DNA of 64,000 bases. Origin: Heterotrichella gracilis (taxonomy: Eukaryota; Sar; Xanthophyceae; Tribonematales; Xanthonemataceae). The notes below the pieces were generated by a model. That model made no database searches, was not told the origin of the DNA, and saw only the letters and a program-made list of their open reading frames with translations. Every line of letters begins with the position of its first letter. Position 1 is the first letter of the stretch. The position numbers and the translations under genes are program-made. Shown here in pieces: positions 10,593 to 21,885 of this stretch. The stretch lies in NCBI GenBank assembly GCA_032358255.1, contig JAULBX010030041.1, positions 62,001 through 126,000 on the forward strand. Reading direction: 5' to 3'.

Positions 10593-13220
10593 TCATTTCT
10601 TGCCCTTTTTGGGTTTCTTCACTCCACCCCGCGCGCCTGCCTTTTTCGGCTTGGTTGCCCTGGCTGGTCCCTTGCCAGCCCTGCTTGGCGCTTTGCCTGG
10701 CTTGGCAGCACCAGCAACAGCTCCTGTCTTTGATTTAGCCCCTTTTGCGCCCTTGCCTTTTGCTGCAGCACCGCCGTCTGTCCACGCACGTTGGGAATTC
10801 AAGTCAGTAGACCGCTTGAGCGACGTTTCTTTGTACATGTTGCGCAACTCTTGACGGGATCCAGGGTATGCCTCACATTGAGTGCCTGTATTGATTTGGC
10901 GTGTTGTGCACTTTATTCGACACATTCGAAAAACACACATCAACATGGTGTATCTGTTAAGGGTTTAGGGTTTACCTGGTTGCCCTTGACCGTCTGCATT
11001 CGCTTGGTAGTTGTCATCATCATCCATGAAGTAGCCACTTAGAGAACCCTACAGCAAAGGGCACCATTTGCATGGATCAATAGCCAATGTATGTCTCTGA
11101 CATGCTCCAATGGCAGTGTAAACACCCATACCATCATAGTGCGTGCTGTTGGTGTGCATGGCATGGCATCGTGGGATACACCCAGCAGCATGCCCGGCCA
11201 ATGCAACCACTCCCCACAACGCTGGCCAACAAATGGCATCTGGAAAACAAAAAATATACCTCATGTACATCATGTTATGCTGAAGGTGCATGTGAGAAAG
11301 CGTCGTCCCAAACCCAGTGCATACATCCAGATCAACTTGGGTGATTATCATGGATATTTTCTCAAGGTGCATTTTATCAGCCTCCTGTTGGCCTCATACG
11401 CCGGGCCCCTCACCTGCATCGTCTCGCACTCGTTGAAGTTGCTCTCGGGTCGCAGCTGCACAAACTCACTCATGATGGCCTCCACCCGGGCATCAGTCTG
11501 GCCAATGTTGACAAGGCACAGGGTGGCGGCGCTGGGCACTATCTGCGCGCTGTACAGCACACCTGCAGGACCATGTGCACGGGGGAAATAAGCGACTCCA
11601 CTAAACTATTGTGGTTGGCGTTGGGTGGTGAAAGTGAGCGCTTCCTCAATACGGGTGGGGACACTTGAGATAAGGAGCGTGATTCATTAATAAATTTATG
11701 TATTGTTCTTTTACTTCTTTGTGCGTTTCTTTTCAAAATGTGTCCGAGGACGTGCCTTTGAGGTCCAGCTTGATCTCCTTCTGGCCTGCAGGCCCCGTGC
11801 ACAGGAAGCGCCCCACCGCACCCGCATCCCCTGTAAGGTCCGAGCTGCCGTCCTCCCCTTGCTCCAGCTCCACCAGCAGCTTCACGCGGGATAGCTTGTC
11901 AGGCAGCATCAGGGGCAGCCGCTCGCTGTTCACCTGTTACAGCATTCCAGGCCCGTATCAGTGCTCCGAGTTGTAAGCCATAAACCCTAAACAGGGTGTC
12001 AGGGAGCATCAGAGGCAGCCGCTCACTGTTGACCTGTCGATGCAATGGGGGATGGCACAGCGTTTTACACCGTTCTGGAGGGCTGCTTTCATGCCGATGC
12101 TGGTCACATGCCCAATTTGATCATGCAAAGAGACTCGTGCTCATTTAGGCGTAAATGTGCTCATGTAGGGGTACGTGATCACAACCCTCGAGAAGCCCCT
12201 GCAGCAACGATGCATGCAGAGCACAGAGGGCCAGGTCAACGTACCAGCGCCATGCCAAATGGTGGTTTGGGTAGCTGAGAACCACCAGGCTGCGAGGGCC
12301 CTCCTGGGTCCTGGGATTGTGTGCCCTGACTGGGGATCGCCTGCTCCTGTTTCGCTGCGCCAGCTTTGCCTTTCTTTGAACCCTTGCTAGGGCCTGCAAC
12401 CGCTGGCTGGGATGCAGATGCCCCTGCGTCTTCTTGCGCGGGCGCAGTGCTTGCTGGCTCTGCACATTCCACAACACGGGAGCAGTGCCATCAGGGTTGT
12501 ACTGAAGTGACTGAACAGGCAGCAGCGGACAGTGCCATCAAGTTTGGTATACCCCAAACCCTAAACCCTTTAGAAGTGCTTTGACAGGCTTTAGGGGACA
12601 GTGCAGCGAAGAGGACCTCGGCATGCATTCGGTGCACCCCTGTTTACTAGGAGATGGTGGCAGTGCGGTGCTATTTCTGGCCATGGCTGATGTAGGCCCC
12701 ACTATGACTGCTCGCCTTGCAGAACACTAAGTGTTACAGTTACATTTACAAGCGTGCCCCCCGGAGGGATGCATCTACCGACAGTAGCCACACGCCCGAA
12801 CCTGCCCAGCACAAGACTTTGAGGGTGCAAGGTACAGCAAGCAGGTGTGCCAATGCACATCACCAGTGAAGGCAACCCAGGTGCCAATGCAATCAGTTGG
12901 CCCGGATGCAGTACCTTCAACAGCAGCAGTGGCTGCCTTCCTTTTGCTGAGGGGTTCGTCATCGCTGGTGTCATAGCCGGTGTCCCCTGTCAAGTGTATC
13001 ACGAGCCGGTCTGTGTCCTGGAATGAGGAAGGGAGGAGGTTGTCAGGCACGGATGTGATGGCTTTACACCCCGCCACCAGCACCAGCAACAGCTGAGCAG
13101 CACACCAGCACGTACCTCTGCATGCTGAGAGAACATCCAGTCTGGAAGCGGCTCCTCAGCCTGAGGCTCAGGAGGTCCAGGGTCTGAATTACTCTCACTC
13201 TCCACAACTACTTTCCGCAT
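10593..13220 (-). CDS. BIN4: BIN4/MIDGET-like DNA topoisomerase VI accessory protein
   Basis: Minus-strand exons 13220-13116, 13017-12915, 12459-12245, 11933-11756, 11562-11414, 11048-10976 and 10885-10593 give about 371 residues. The features match plant BIN4: an N-terminal PDWMFSQ segment, a core SERLPLMLPDKLSRVKLLVE, then LTGDAGAVGRF, LDLKG, LVNIGQTDARVEAIMSEF and NFNECETMQGSLSGY, and a very basic Lys/Gly/Ala-rich tail of about 55 residues that could bind DNA. In Arabidopsis BIN4 is part of the topo VI complex needed for endoreduplication. The junction between exons 4 and 5 needs a GC donor (AAAG then GCACGT). With it the LDLKG-VLYS register aligns with the family; without it no GT donor keeps frame. 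The exon 6 donor is made of telomere-type repeat (GTAAACCCTAAACCC). Confidence 0.88.
11975..12036 (-). repeat. Copy of BIN4 exon 4 start next to CCCTAAA repeat
   Basis: The segment 11996-12034 repeats the 5' edge of exon 4 with its acceptor (functional 11897-11936). It is preceded by TAAACCCTAAACA at about 11982-11994. It lies in the intron upstream of the exon it resembles. Confidence 0.85.
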
Positions 13221-13654
13221 TGGTGCAGAGCTTTCCCTACCGGCTCAAACAGGCTTGCACACGCTCGCTATGCTGCGCAGACCGCTCAAAATTGCTATAC
13301 GTTCTGTACACCTTTCTACAGTACAGAAAGTGGTGCCGTCTTCGGGTGGGTCATATGCACATCAACGGTTTTGAAATGCATGCATACGTTCAATAATGCA
13401 TGCATACGAAATCGAAAGGAACTTCGTACAGGGCTGGCACTTCGAAGTTGTACAAGTATGCAGCTGCAGGACGACGACGTATCGACAGGCAGGTATTGAC
13501 ATATTGCTGGCAGATGAGCTTGCAAGAGTGGGCTCTTTTGTATACTACTGCGTTAGTGTCCACGGAGGTCTGTAAAGATATGGGTCGTTTTCTGTAGAAG
13601 CACAGTTCCACAAGTTGGGTCTAACACGTTGACTGGCAACAGTGGCCTTAACTC
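13221..13654. promoter_or_regulatory. Divergent promoter region, BIN4-like / downstream plus-strand genes
   Basis: About 430 bp between an ATG on the minus strand (13220) and an ATG on the plus strand (13655). TGCATGCATACG-type repeats occur at about 13378-13406. No precise element can be assigned. Confidence 0.35.
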
Positions 13655-14553
13655 ATGTCGAACACAGCTGAGGAGCTTGGGATCGTAGCCATCAACCGCA
13701 AGCCTCTTATAAGAATCCCACTGGAAGTTCGTGACTCGGCACTGTTGGTGAGGGCAGGCGTTGGTTCCACTGCTTTCAAGAAGGTTGTGGTACACGGCTT
13801 TATTCCTTTTGTGCGTGTTAGGTTTGGAGGAACGCAAAGGAACGAGAGGAGTTCAGACAGCACTGCGCAGCCACTGTCACCGAGCGGTGCCATGATGGCG
13901 TGAGGTGGGTGGTGATCCATATGCATGCACTGCTTGCGAGTCCGTGTGTTGGCCTACCGCACACCCTGCAGCAAATGCCTCCTCATGTTGGTGACTTACA
14001 CGCAGGGCTGGTTGTGCGGTACAAGCCATCAAGCACTGCAAAGCGCCGTGGTACTCCCGATTCTTTAGTTCAGGTAGGCGCAACAAGACCCACAGTGAGG
14101 GTGTCACTGGGAGGTTCTAGGGAGAACCACTGCATGCTTCAGTCGTGAGCCTTGACTGCCTTGGTTGATGACCACTCGATTGTTCCTCGCCAACCACTCC
14201 CGGAAGTGGCAATCTTGATCTATTGTTTGCAGTGCCCCAGGACTGGGAACAGCGGGAAGCGTGCGAGGCACAATACACCCAGGTATGGGATTGAAACCCA
14301 GCTCTAGACGTGTACATATCCTCCTGAGGCACCCTCGATTGCCAATACTGGCAGGGAGCGGGTGGCTAGGGTGAACAAGCACCTAGTATGTGAACCTACC
14401 GTGTGAATTGTGTCCAATTTGCTCAACCTTGCCTTGCAGGCGTGTGTCGCAAAGGGGCAGCAGCCATGTGCAGAGCATGCTGAGGACTTCTGCAGCCGTG
14501 CATGTGGTGGCCCAACCGCTAGCGAGGCAATGAAAGCCTCCTCAGGCTGACAC
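13655..14553 (+). CDS. Small plus-strand locus of uncertain structure
   Basis: An ORF begins at ATG 13655 (MSNTAEELGIVAINRKPLIR). A good donor GTGAGG follows at 13748, and possible later donors exist. Candidate downstream exons are about 13999-14073, encoding LVVRYKPSSTAKRRG, and about 14441-14553, encoding a Cys-rich segment with a TGA near 14551. No family is recognised. The exon phases only agree if a later donor in exon 1 is used, so the model is tentative. It might instead supply upstream exons of the large gene that follows. Confidence 0.3.
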
Positions 14554-17500
14554 CTGGCAGCGTCGCACTGGGCATTGTGACCCCAGGTCAGTGCGTAGGG
14601 TTTGGGGTTCAGGGTTGAGGATACGAGGCCTGTGACTTGGCTTGTGACCTGTGCGTGTTTATGAGTTTATGGTTCAACTGGTAGGGTTTGGGTTTTGGAG
14701 TTCAACCCTAGTAGGGTTTAGGGGTTTAGCCCTTGTGACCCCAGGCTCGGTGCTGCGCAGTACGGTGAACCCAGTGGTGCCACAGTTGGCTAGGAATAGC
14801 ATCCCACGCCTTTTCCACCGATCCAACTCGCGAATGCATTAACACTCCCCCAACCCCATCGCAGGGCCTGACAGGCTATGGATGACAGACGCCACTGCCT
14901 CCTCCCATGCCACCCACCAGCCACCGGGCACCTGCCTGCTCATCGCCCAACTGGCTGCGGGCTCCAATGGCCCCCACCACCCAGCCCCCACCACATGCCT
15001 GGCCACCCAGGGTCCCTTCACAGCCGTGGCAGCCGGCATGCACGCCATCCAGCTCTTCCATGAAGCGCACCTGGTGGCGGTGTTCAAGATGCCTGAAAGG
15101 GTTACCCATGTGGACATCGCGCTCGCGCTGCTGGATGGGGGGGTGGTGGGGTGCGTGGTGGTGGGCATCACCAGCAGCTGCCGCGTGTGGGCATGGGTGG
15201 GCACCGCCCCACACGCTGCACCATCTGCACCTCCCGAATCGCAGCGTGGGACGGGCAGCACAAGCATAGTCCACCGGGTGCCGTTCAGAAGGCTTCGCAT
15301 CGGGGAGAGCAGCGCTGATGGCGGTGGCGGTGGTGGTGGCGGCGGCGGTGGTGGTGGTGGCGGTGGTGGTGGTGGTGGCGGTGGTGGTGGCGGCGGTGGT
15401 GGTGGTGGCGGTGGTGGTGGTGGTGGGAGCTCTGTTGAGGTGGTGGTGACCCCACCAGGGAGGCATGTGATGCTGGCCCAGCCGCGCCATGCAGCGGTGC
15501 TGGTGGGGTGCTGCCCCGAGGCGTCTGCCTATGAAGCTCAGGTATGGATGGCGCAGTCGCCAAAACAATACATACGTGGCGTTTTCAAGTGGGTGCATGG
15601 TTCTTGATGGGCGTGTGATCCAGCATGCAGCAGCGGCCTCTATGTCACTGTGTTGTGGCTTCAAGTGGATGCAACGGGCAAAACACAAGCCAGGGTAGAC
15701 ATGTTTGGCGCCGCATGCGCAAGCCTGGCTGCTAGTTTAAACTCCGCCGCCGCGGTCCCTGTTGTGGGAGTACCTGATGGAAATGCATTAGACCAAGTAC
15801 CTACTTAGGGTTCTCAGGCCCTGAGTCAGGGTGAGGATAGAGTATGAGAATATTGTTTCTGGTTGCAGGTGGTGTGGGAGTACCTGGACACCCGCTGGGA
15901 CCTCATCCGCGCCTGCCTCAAACAACTCCAACACCAGCACCCCACGCCTAGCACCGCTAACCACCCTGCAGCGCCACTCAGCCTGGCGGAGCTGACTCGC
16001 CTGGCCCTCCCCTCCCACCCCCTCCTGGCGCCGTCCCCCTTGGTCCTCCCCACGCTGCGCCACCTGGCACTTCTTGCCCCTTTGGAGAGGATCACATGTG
16101 CGGTACAGCTGGCAGATGCGCCACCTGGCGTTGCCATCTCCTCATCCCCCTCCGCCCACCTACAGCACGCCACCTGCAGCATGAGGTCGGCACATGGCCT
16201 GCTCAAGGTACAACTACAAGTATTGCGAGAACAGCAACATGCATTTTATCGAAGTTTTGATTATTGCTCATAGTGACTATAACCATAAGGATGGCCACCA
16301 GTATGTGCCATTGCAATGGTGTCACTGTGGTCACCATTGGTGGACTGCAAACGGCACCCACGGTTGGGAGGATTGCGTGTGGCATGATTGTCTTTCTTGT
16401 ATCATTCGATGTTCAAATGCAAATGTGCCTTGTATATTTACGGTTACCCAACGCAACCATTCATGCAACCATTTATCCACCCATCCTTCAGAAACCGATA
16501 CTCACGGCCTGCATCGCATCCCCCATTCATTGACTCTGCACCCACTGCTTCCCCCAGTGGCCTGGATCCTAAACCCTAAACTCTTTATCCTAAATTTTAA
16601 ACCCCACTGCTGCACCTCAGGCGCTGCTCCCCTCAGGCCCCCGTGGCCCCTTCCTGCTGTATGGAACAGCAGCAGGCACCGTGCATGCCTTGGCACAGGC
16701 GCAGCCAACCGCTGTGCACTCCACTGTCCTCTCCGCTGGGCCACCTGCCACCTCAGCAGCGGCGCCAGGTGGCGCTGCGCCAGGGGCCATGCTGTTTGAC
16801 CTCAACCAACCAGTGGTGGAGCTGCTGCCGGTGGTGCAACAGGTAAGGTACCCCACACAAACAGTAAGACTTTTTGGCGTGACGTATTAGGCGAGCGGGC
16901 GGCGGGCACCGGCGGCCGCTAGCCTGAAAGGCTACGGCACAGCAATAGCAAAGTTAGAACCGCGATTTTTCTGAGTAGCGGTTTCTTGAACATGACGTCC
17001 CCGTATGGATCATCCCTGGGATTCCAAGTGCCGATTTGTATCCACAGCGCATGAAAACTGCCAATGTGCATCCCCAGTGCTGGTAACCCGAAGAGACCTC
17101 CCGCGGACCAGGTTATTTAGCAACAAATTTTTTTGGCATGGCCACACGTCTGGGACCAACTCTTACCTCCGGCGTATAAAATGCTGCCTCTGCCTGCTTT
17201 GCAGTTGTGGAATGCAGATGTGGATGCAATTGAGGTGTGGATGTACACAACATGCGGGGTCTCTTGCATGGGTGGTGACATACCCCCTCTCTTACAGGGC
17301 ATTACCATCGGCCTCCTTATGGTGGGGCAAGGGGGACGCGCTGTGGTGGCTACAAATACACCCCCACCACCAGACGCCCCACCACCAACCCCACCTGGTG
17401 GCCCCTCCCTCTCCCCACCCCCTACCCCCCACCTGCGATTCCTTGAGTGGCGCCTGCACCCCCCCGTGTCCACCCCCTTGGTGGTGAGCCAGGTGCTGGT

Positions 17501-20219
17501 GTGGGGGGCAAGGGGGGCGGTGTACGCGGCCGCGATGTGGGACGGGGAGGGAACGCTGGTGACACGGCTCCGCCCTGTGCAGCTGCCCATGCCACACCAC
17601 CAGCTGGTCCTCAGCATGGCTAGTGGGGTGCAAGGGGGCAGTGTTATGATGCTGTCAACCTCGGGGTGCATGTTCCAGTATGCGGTGCCCTCGTTGGATG
17701 AGGTGGCGGTGGTGGCGGGCAGGGGGCCCACAAGGCAGGTGCTGGGGGCGCAACTCAAGGTAGGGTTCAGCACCCTACAGCTAGGGTTTAGAGTGAAGGG
17801 ACAAGGAGGGTTCATGAGGGTGTAGTGTTTGTGGTTCTCATCCAGCACCCCCACCCCTCAGAGTCCCTGCTTCAAGGTGTGCTATCAGGTTCTGAATTAC
17901 CATGTATTCCACTTAGTATACAGTCAAGTATAAATTCAACATTGTATCATTATATATATCATCCTATTATCAGCATTTCTGTGCCCTCCCACCCCCCAGT
18001 CCCTGCTCCAAGGCCTGGCCTCCATGCGGGGCGCAGCCGCCCAAGTGCAGCAGGGCATGGACCGACATGACGCAGCGCTGCGGGAGCTGGCGCACTGCAT
18101 CCCCAACGTGGCCGCCATGCTCCCCGGGACAACGCCAATCCCCAGAATCACCCTCGGCTGCTCCCCGGAGCCCTCCATCCAGGTAGGTTGAGGTTTAGGG
18201 TTTGAGTTTTTCTGAGGGTGCGCACTACCTCAGGGGTGCATATGCAGATCTCCTTGCTTACAAGAAGAAGTTGGCCTCAGAGTGCTTTTGGTGACTTCCT
18301 GCCCCTGTGTTGCTATACATGTCTGGCGGATGCTCTCAGCAGGCCACCTCCTGTGGGGTGGGGAGCCCTTGTAATCTCCTTTCTTGTCCTTGTAATATCC
18401 TCCCTTGGACGTCTCACCCAGTTACTCTTATTACCCTTGTCACTGGCCACCTGCCGCAGCAGCGGGTTTGCAAAAATTCTTTTCTACACTCAAAAATGTA
18501 CTAGAGCTATGTTTCTAAACTCCCCTTTTCCCCCTCCAGGGGTGTATGGAGCCTGGCTACCTCCTAGAACAGCGGGTGGGGCGCGGCGGGGGGCGGGGCG
18601 TGGGTGTCCACGTGTGTGTGCGCAACCAGTCGCGGATGGCGCTAAGCGGGCTGTGGCAAATGGTGCTGCTTGGGGCTAGCGACCAGCGGGGGGCAGGGAT
18701 CAGGTAAGGATTGGTGTGCGCGCATGGCGCAACTGTAGGCGTCAGGCAAGCCTATTGCAGTAGAGACATGGCACAATGCTCTGAGCATGATTATGGAGAG
18801 ACGATGCAATACAGGGCGCGCTGCATGGCTGGTGCATGTGGCTGTGGCAGGTGGTGCTAGTGGGGGCTGGTGACCTGCGGGGGCCAGGGTTGAGGTATGA
18901 AATGGCATAAGAAAGCGAATGGCATATTCTACGGGCGCCGGGGGGGATACAAACTGGCGCATATGGCCCATGTGTTTATGCTATCCAATGACGGGGAACG
19001 ATGCGGTAGGGTCCAGTGAACAGTGACATGCCAATCGTATGCACAAGACGGTCACAGCCACGTTCAGAATGACTGCGTACATGCACCACTGAATCATCTC
19101 CTGGCATGCAGGTACACCTCAGCTCCCATGGGCGGCATCCAGCCGGGCGCCACCTGGCGCACCACGGTTGAGCTGGCGGGCATCACATGGACCGCCACGT
19201 GTACCCTCCACCTGCTCCTCCACCACCCGGGCACCCCCCTGCTGCCACCTCAGCTCGTGCACCTGTGCACCCGCCACCTGGACCCCCTCCACTTCCTGCA
19301 GCCGCCAAGGGGTGGGGGGTGGGACGGTGGGGTTAGGGGGGCGGCCACCGACTACACCTGCGTGCTGTCGGCCTGCCTGCCAGAGGGCGCTGGTGAGCGC
19401 GGGGGAAATAAAAAAACCCTCCCTAAGGGTGTGCTTCCCTCGCCGCAGCACCTCCTCCAGCAGCTGATGACACCTTCTCACACGCTGGGAGGTGGCGGCG
19501 GCGGTGATTCCGGCGGCAGTAGTTTTGGTGGCGGCAGCACAGTGCAGGTCCAGGGTGCAGGGAGGGTACAGGGGGTGGCGCCCATCGCGGGCCAGCCGAC
19601 GCCGGTGGCGGTACGCACCGTCAACGTTCGGCGGGGGGGGGAGCAGCGGGTGCAATGCGAGCTGCACATGTCGGCGCCGTCCCCCTTGGCCGCAGCTGCG
19701 CTGCACCACAGCATGTGCACCAGCATCATGCACACATGGGACACGGTGCCACCTGGTGGGGGGCCGCCCCATGGCGCACCTGGGGCCGCAGCCAGCGCTG
19801 CAGTACCCCAAGCTAGGGTTCAGGAGCCAGGCGCGGTTAACGCCGATGCGGAGCAGGCGATGCGGGAGCTGCAGCTGTTGGATAGCCATCTCCTGGCGCT
19901 GCAGGATGCTGGGGAGGCGCTCATGCGGTTCGTCGCACCGCCCCTTGCCGCCACCGCTGGAGGAACTCGGGGCAGCTTGGTGGGGCATGGTGCTGATGCT
20001 GCTGGTGACGGTCCCGGGGAAGCAAACGGTGGCTCCTGCGGCGGCCTGGCGGCGGGTGTGGCTGGCGGGGGTGAGGGTGGGGTGGCGCCAGGTGGCGGGA
20101 TCTCAGAGGCGCAGTTCCCGACGCTGCTGAGTGAGGCTCGGCAGCTGCAGCAGGATGTGGTGGCGGCGTACATGCGGCTGCGCAGCATGCCTGTGCTGTA
20201 CAATGCCTCGCATGGCTGA
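14546..20219 (+). CDS. Large Gly/Pro-rich protein, possible beta-propeller; function unknown
   Basis: Phase-consistent exons are 14546-14586, microexon 14745-14759, 14865-15541, 15869-16207, 16621-16842, 17205-17234, 17298-17759, 18000-18182, 18540-18703 and 19112-20219, more than 1000 residues in all. The N-terminal half has repeated hydrophobic beta-rich blocks ending in short Gly turns (for example HLVAVFKMPE, VVGCVVVGITSSCRVWAW, PFLLYGTAAGTVHAL), compatible with a beta-propeller. It is interrupted by a run of roughly 38 Gly codons. The middle has a helical segment near SLLQGLASMRGAAAQVQQ. The C-terminal part has a beta-sandwich-like block (HVCVRNQSRMALSGLW, then TTVELAGITWTATCTLHLLL) and a terminal helical, coiled-coil-like region. 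This order recalls BBS-type or FANCB/FAAP100-type proteins, but no diagnostic motif proves it. The 5' end is unresolved; ATG 14882 is a possible start. The 63-bp segment 17235-17297 is frame-neutral and could be retained. Confidence 0.6.
14570..14760 (+). repeat. Telomere-like repeats between duplicated exon edges
   Basis: The sequence TTGTGACCCCAG occurs at an exon end (about 14575-14586) and again immediately before the microexon at 14745. Several degenerate TTTAGGG/GGGTTTGGGG units lie between them. Confidence 0.75.
15315..15430 (+). repeat. GGY triplet repeat encoding polyglycine
   Basis: About 38 consecutive GGC/GGT codons within an exon of the large gene. The repeat is in frame and uninterrupted. 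Such a tract is prone to slippage and length polymorphism. Confidence 0.95.
15755..15785 (+). repeat. Intronic copy of an exon start
   Basis: GTTGTGGGAGTACCTG at about 15759-15776 repeats the beginning of the exon at 15869 (GTGGTGTGGGAGTACCTG). It lies about 100 bp upstream in the same intron, with a TTAGGGTT unit between. Confidence 0.7.
17845..17885 (+). repeat. Intronic copy of an exon start with its acceptor
   Basis: About 17850-17880 (CACCCCTCAG, then AGTCCCTGCTTCAAGG) repeats the acceptor and first bases of the exon at 18000 (CACCCCCCAG, then TCCCTGCTCCAAGG). A TAGGGTTTAG unit lies just upstream, near 17782. Confidence 0.75.
18838..18900 (+). repeat. Intronic copy of an exon end with its donor
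   Basis: About 60 bp at 18839-18898 repeats the end of the exon finishing at 18703 (functional segment about 18648-18709), including the donor region. Identity is roughly 80 percent by eye. Confidence 0.82.
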
Positions 20220-20973
20220 CTTTCTGTTTGTACATGGGCAGCCGCTGGGGCGGGCGTTGCAGCTACGAGGGGATGGGATGCTCGTGCTGGATCTGCGCGT
20301 CACCCTGGGGGGGGCTGTTTCTTGGGGTCTGCCGAGCACAGACGCTCTTAGACTACAGCATATGCAGATAAGAAACTATCTGCTTGACTGCCATGAACAG
20401 ACAGACAACGTATTTAAGCATGCTTTGAATTGGCCTGAAATGTGTTACATTCCAAGAAGGTCCTTTCCGATGCTCCCTGATGCTGCACCATCTGGTTTCA
20501 AGATGGCCCATCATGATCATGCCCAGGCTCTGTTCAATGCCAACAACGCGTCATGCAATGGACCTCGCCAGCATGCAGGCAAAATATAATTTACTCCTTC
20601 AGTGAAGTTCAATGCTACTCAATCCGTTGTGCTACTCTAAGCATGACTAGCGATGCCAAAGACCAGCAAATTTTAAAATGACATTGATGCAATGCCGATC
20701 CTAGATGGTGATGGAAGTGATTTTGACCGTCATTGGCATTCATCAAGCAGTGCCAAACCCAGCTACATGCCTTCTGCATTGAACGCCCATGCTAGCATTG
20801 AGATGGTTCGTGCAAGCAGCCAGCCCAATCCTCCTCCACCTCAGGCCTAGAGGCTTGTTTGAGCTCACTGGTAGTCCAAGCACAGCCCCAAGGCGCCGCC
20901 AGTGGCACATTCGCCCTGCGCCATCGGCTGAGGCCAGGTACTATAACCAGTATAGGCAATAAGCTCCCTGCGC
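20220..20973. other. Convergent 3' region, no gene recognised
   Basis: About 750 bp between the stop codons of the large plus-strand gene and IF-3 on the minus strand. ORFs here overlap the upstream gene in another frame or lack support. Confidence 0.55.
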
Positions 20974-21853
20974 TCACGGCAGCTTGGGTGCCGTCTTGGC
21001 GGGTGCAATGACCATGCTCATGACCCTCCCTTGGAAGGATGGCTTGCTCTCAATGATGGCGGCGTCCTTAAGGTCCTCCATGAAGCGCTGCGGGCAACAG
21101 GGAGCACATCTTAACACCACACCATCTTCTGATAAAACTTGGAGGAAACTGAGATTTCACAAACAAATGTGGTTTCAATGGGCCTGGAAGCAGATTGCAA
21201 TAAACGGCAGTGCAATGCAATTGCTTTCCAGTGCACATGGCTCTCCGTGGACGTGACATGGTCCCCAGTGCACCAGTTGGCAGTGGTTACAATAGGTGGG
21301 CACTGGTATAGGCGTGCTTGTGGGGCGCACCTGGAACATCTCCCTGCCGATGTTCTGGAACTCCATCTCTCTCCCTCTGAACTGCAGCGATAGCTTCACC
21401 TTGTTGCCCTGCAGAAACGGGTGCATATCAGAGGAGGGTGGATACATGAGACATGACAGAGTGCATGACAAGATCGGGCAGAGCTGGTGGGTGCGCACAT
21501 CGTGGGGGTGGGAGGTGCCCCGTGGTTTGATCCTGTGTGCGCGTTGGCATACGGTCGCCCCATGCATGCACCCACCTTTGAGATGAACTTCTCTGCTGCC
21601 CGCAGCCTGACCTGGTAGTCGTGCACGTCGGTGTTGGGGCGCAGCTTCAGCTCCTTCACCTCAATCCTAGGGGCACATGGCAAGGTCAGTGGCCAGTGAG
21701 TTTGACACCAGTACTGTGATTAAAATCATGCAAGTATCCACAAGAATTATATAGCAGACGACCCCACAGCCATGCCACCGTGGAACCTGCAGGTCCTAGT
21801 CCCGCCATTCCGGGTGCTCTAAGCACGTCTGGGGGGGGGGGGGGGGGGGGGGG

Positions 21854-21885
<32 letters not shown>

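Noticed and set aside
14882-15700. Long minus-strand His/Thr-rich ORF opposite the polyglycine tract
   Set aside because: It is the shadow of the GGY repeat (ACC and CAC codons on the other strand); the plus strand has consistent exon phases.
19393-19448. Possible 56-bp intron in the last exon of the large gene
   Set aside because: It has good-looking GTGAGC and CAG borders, but removing 56 bp shifts the frame into an early stop, while the unspliced frame stays open to 20219.
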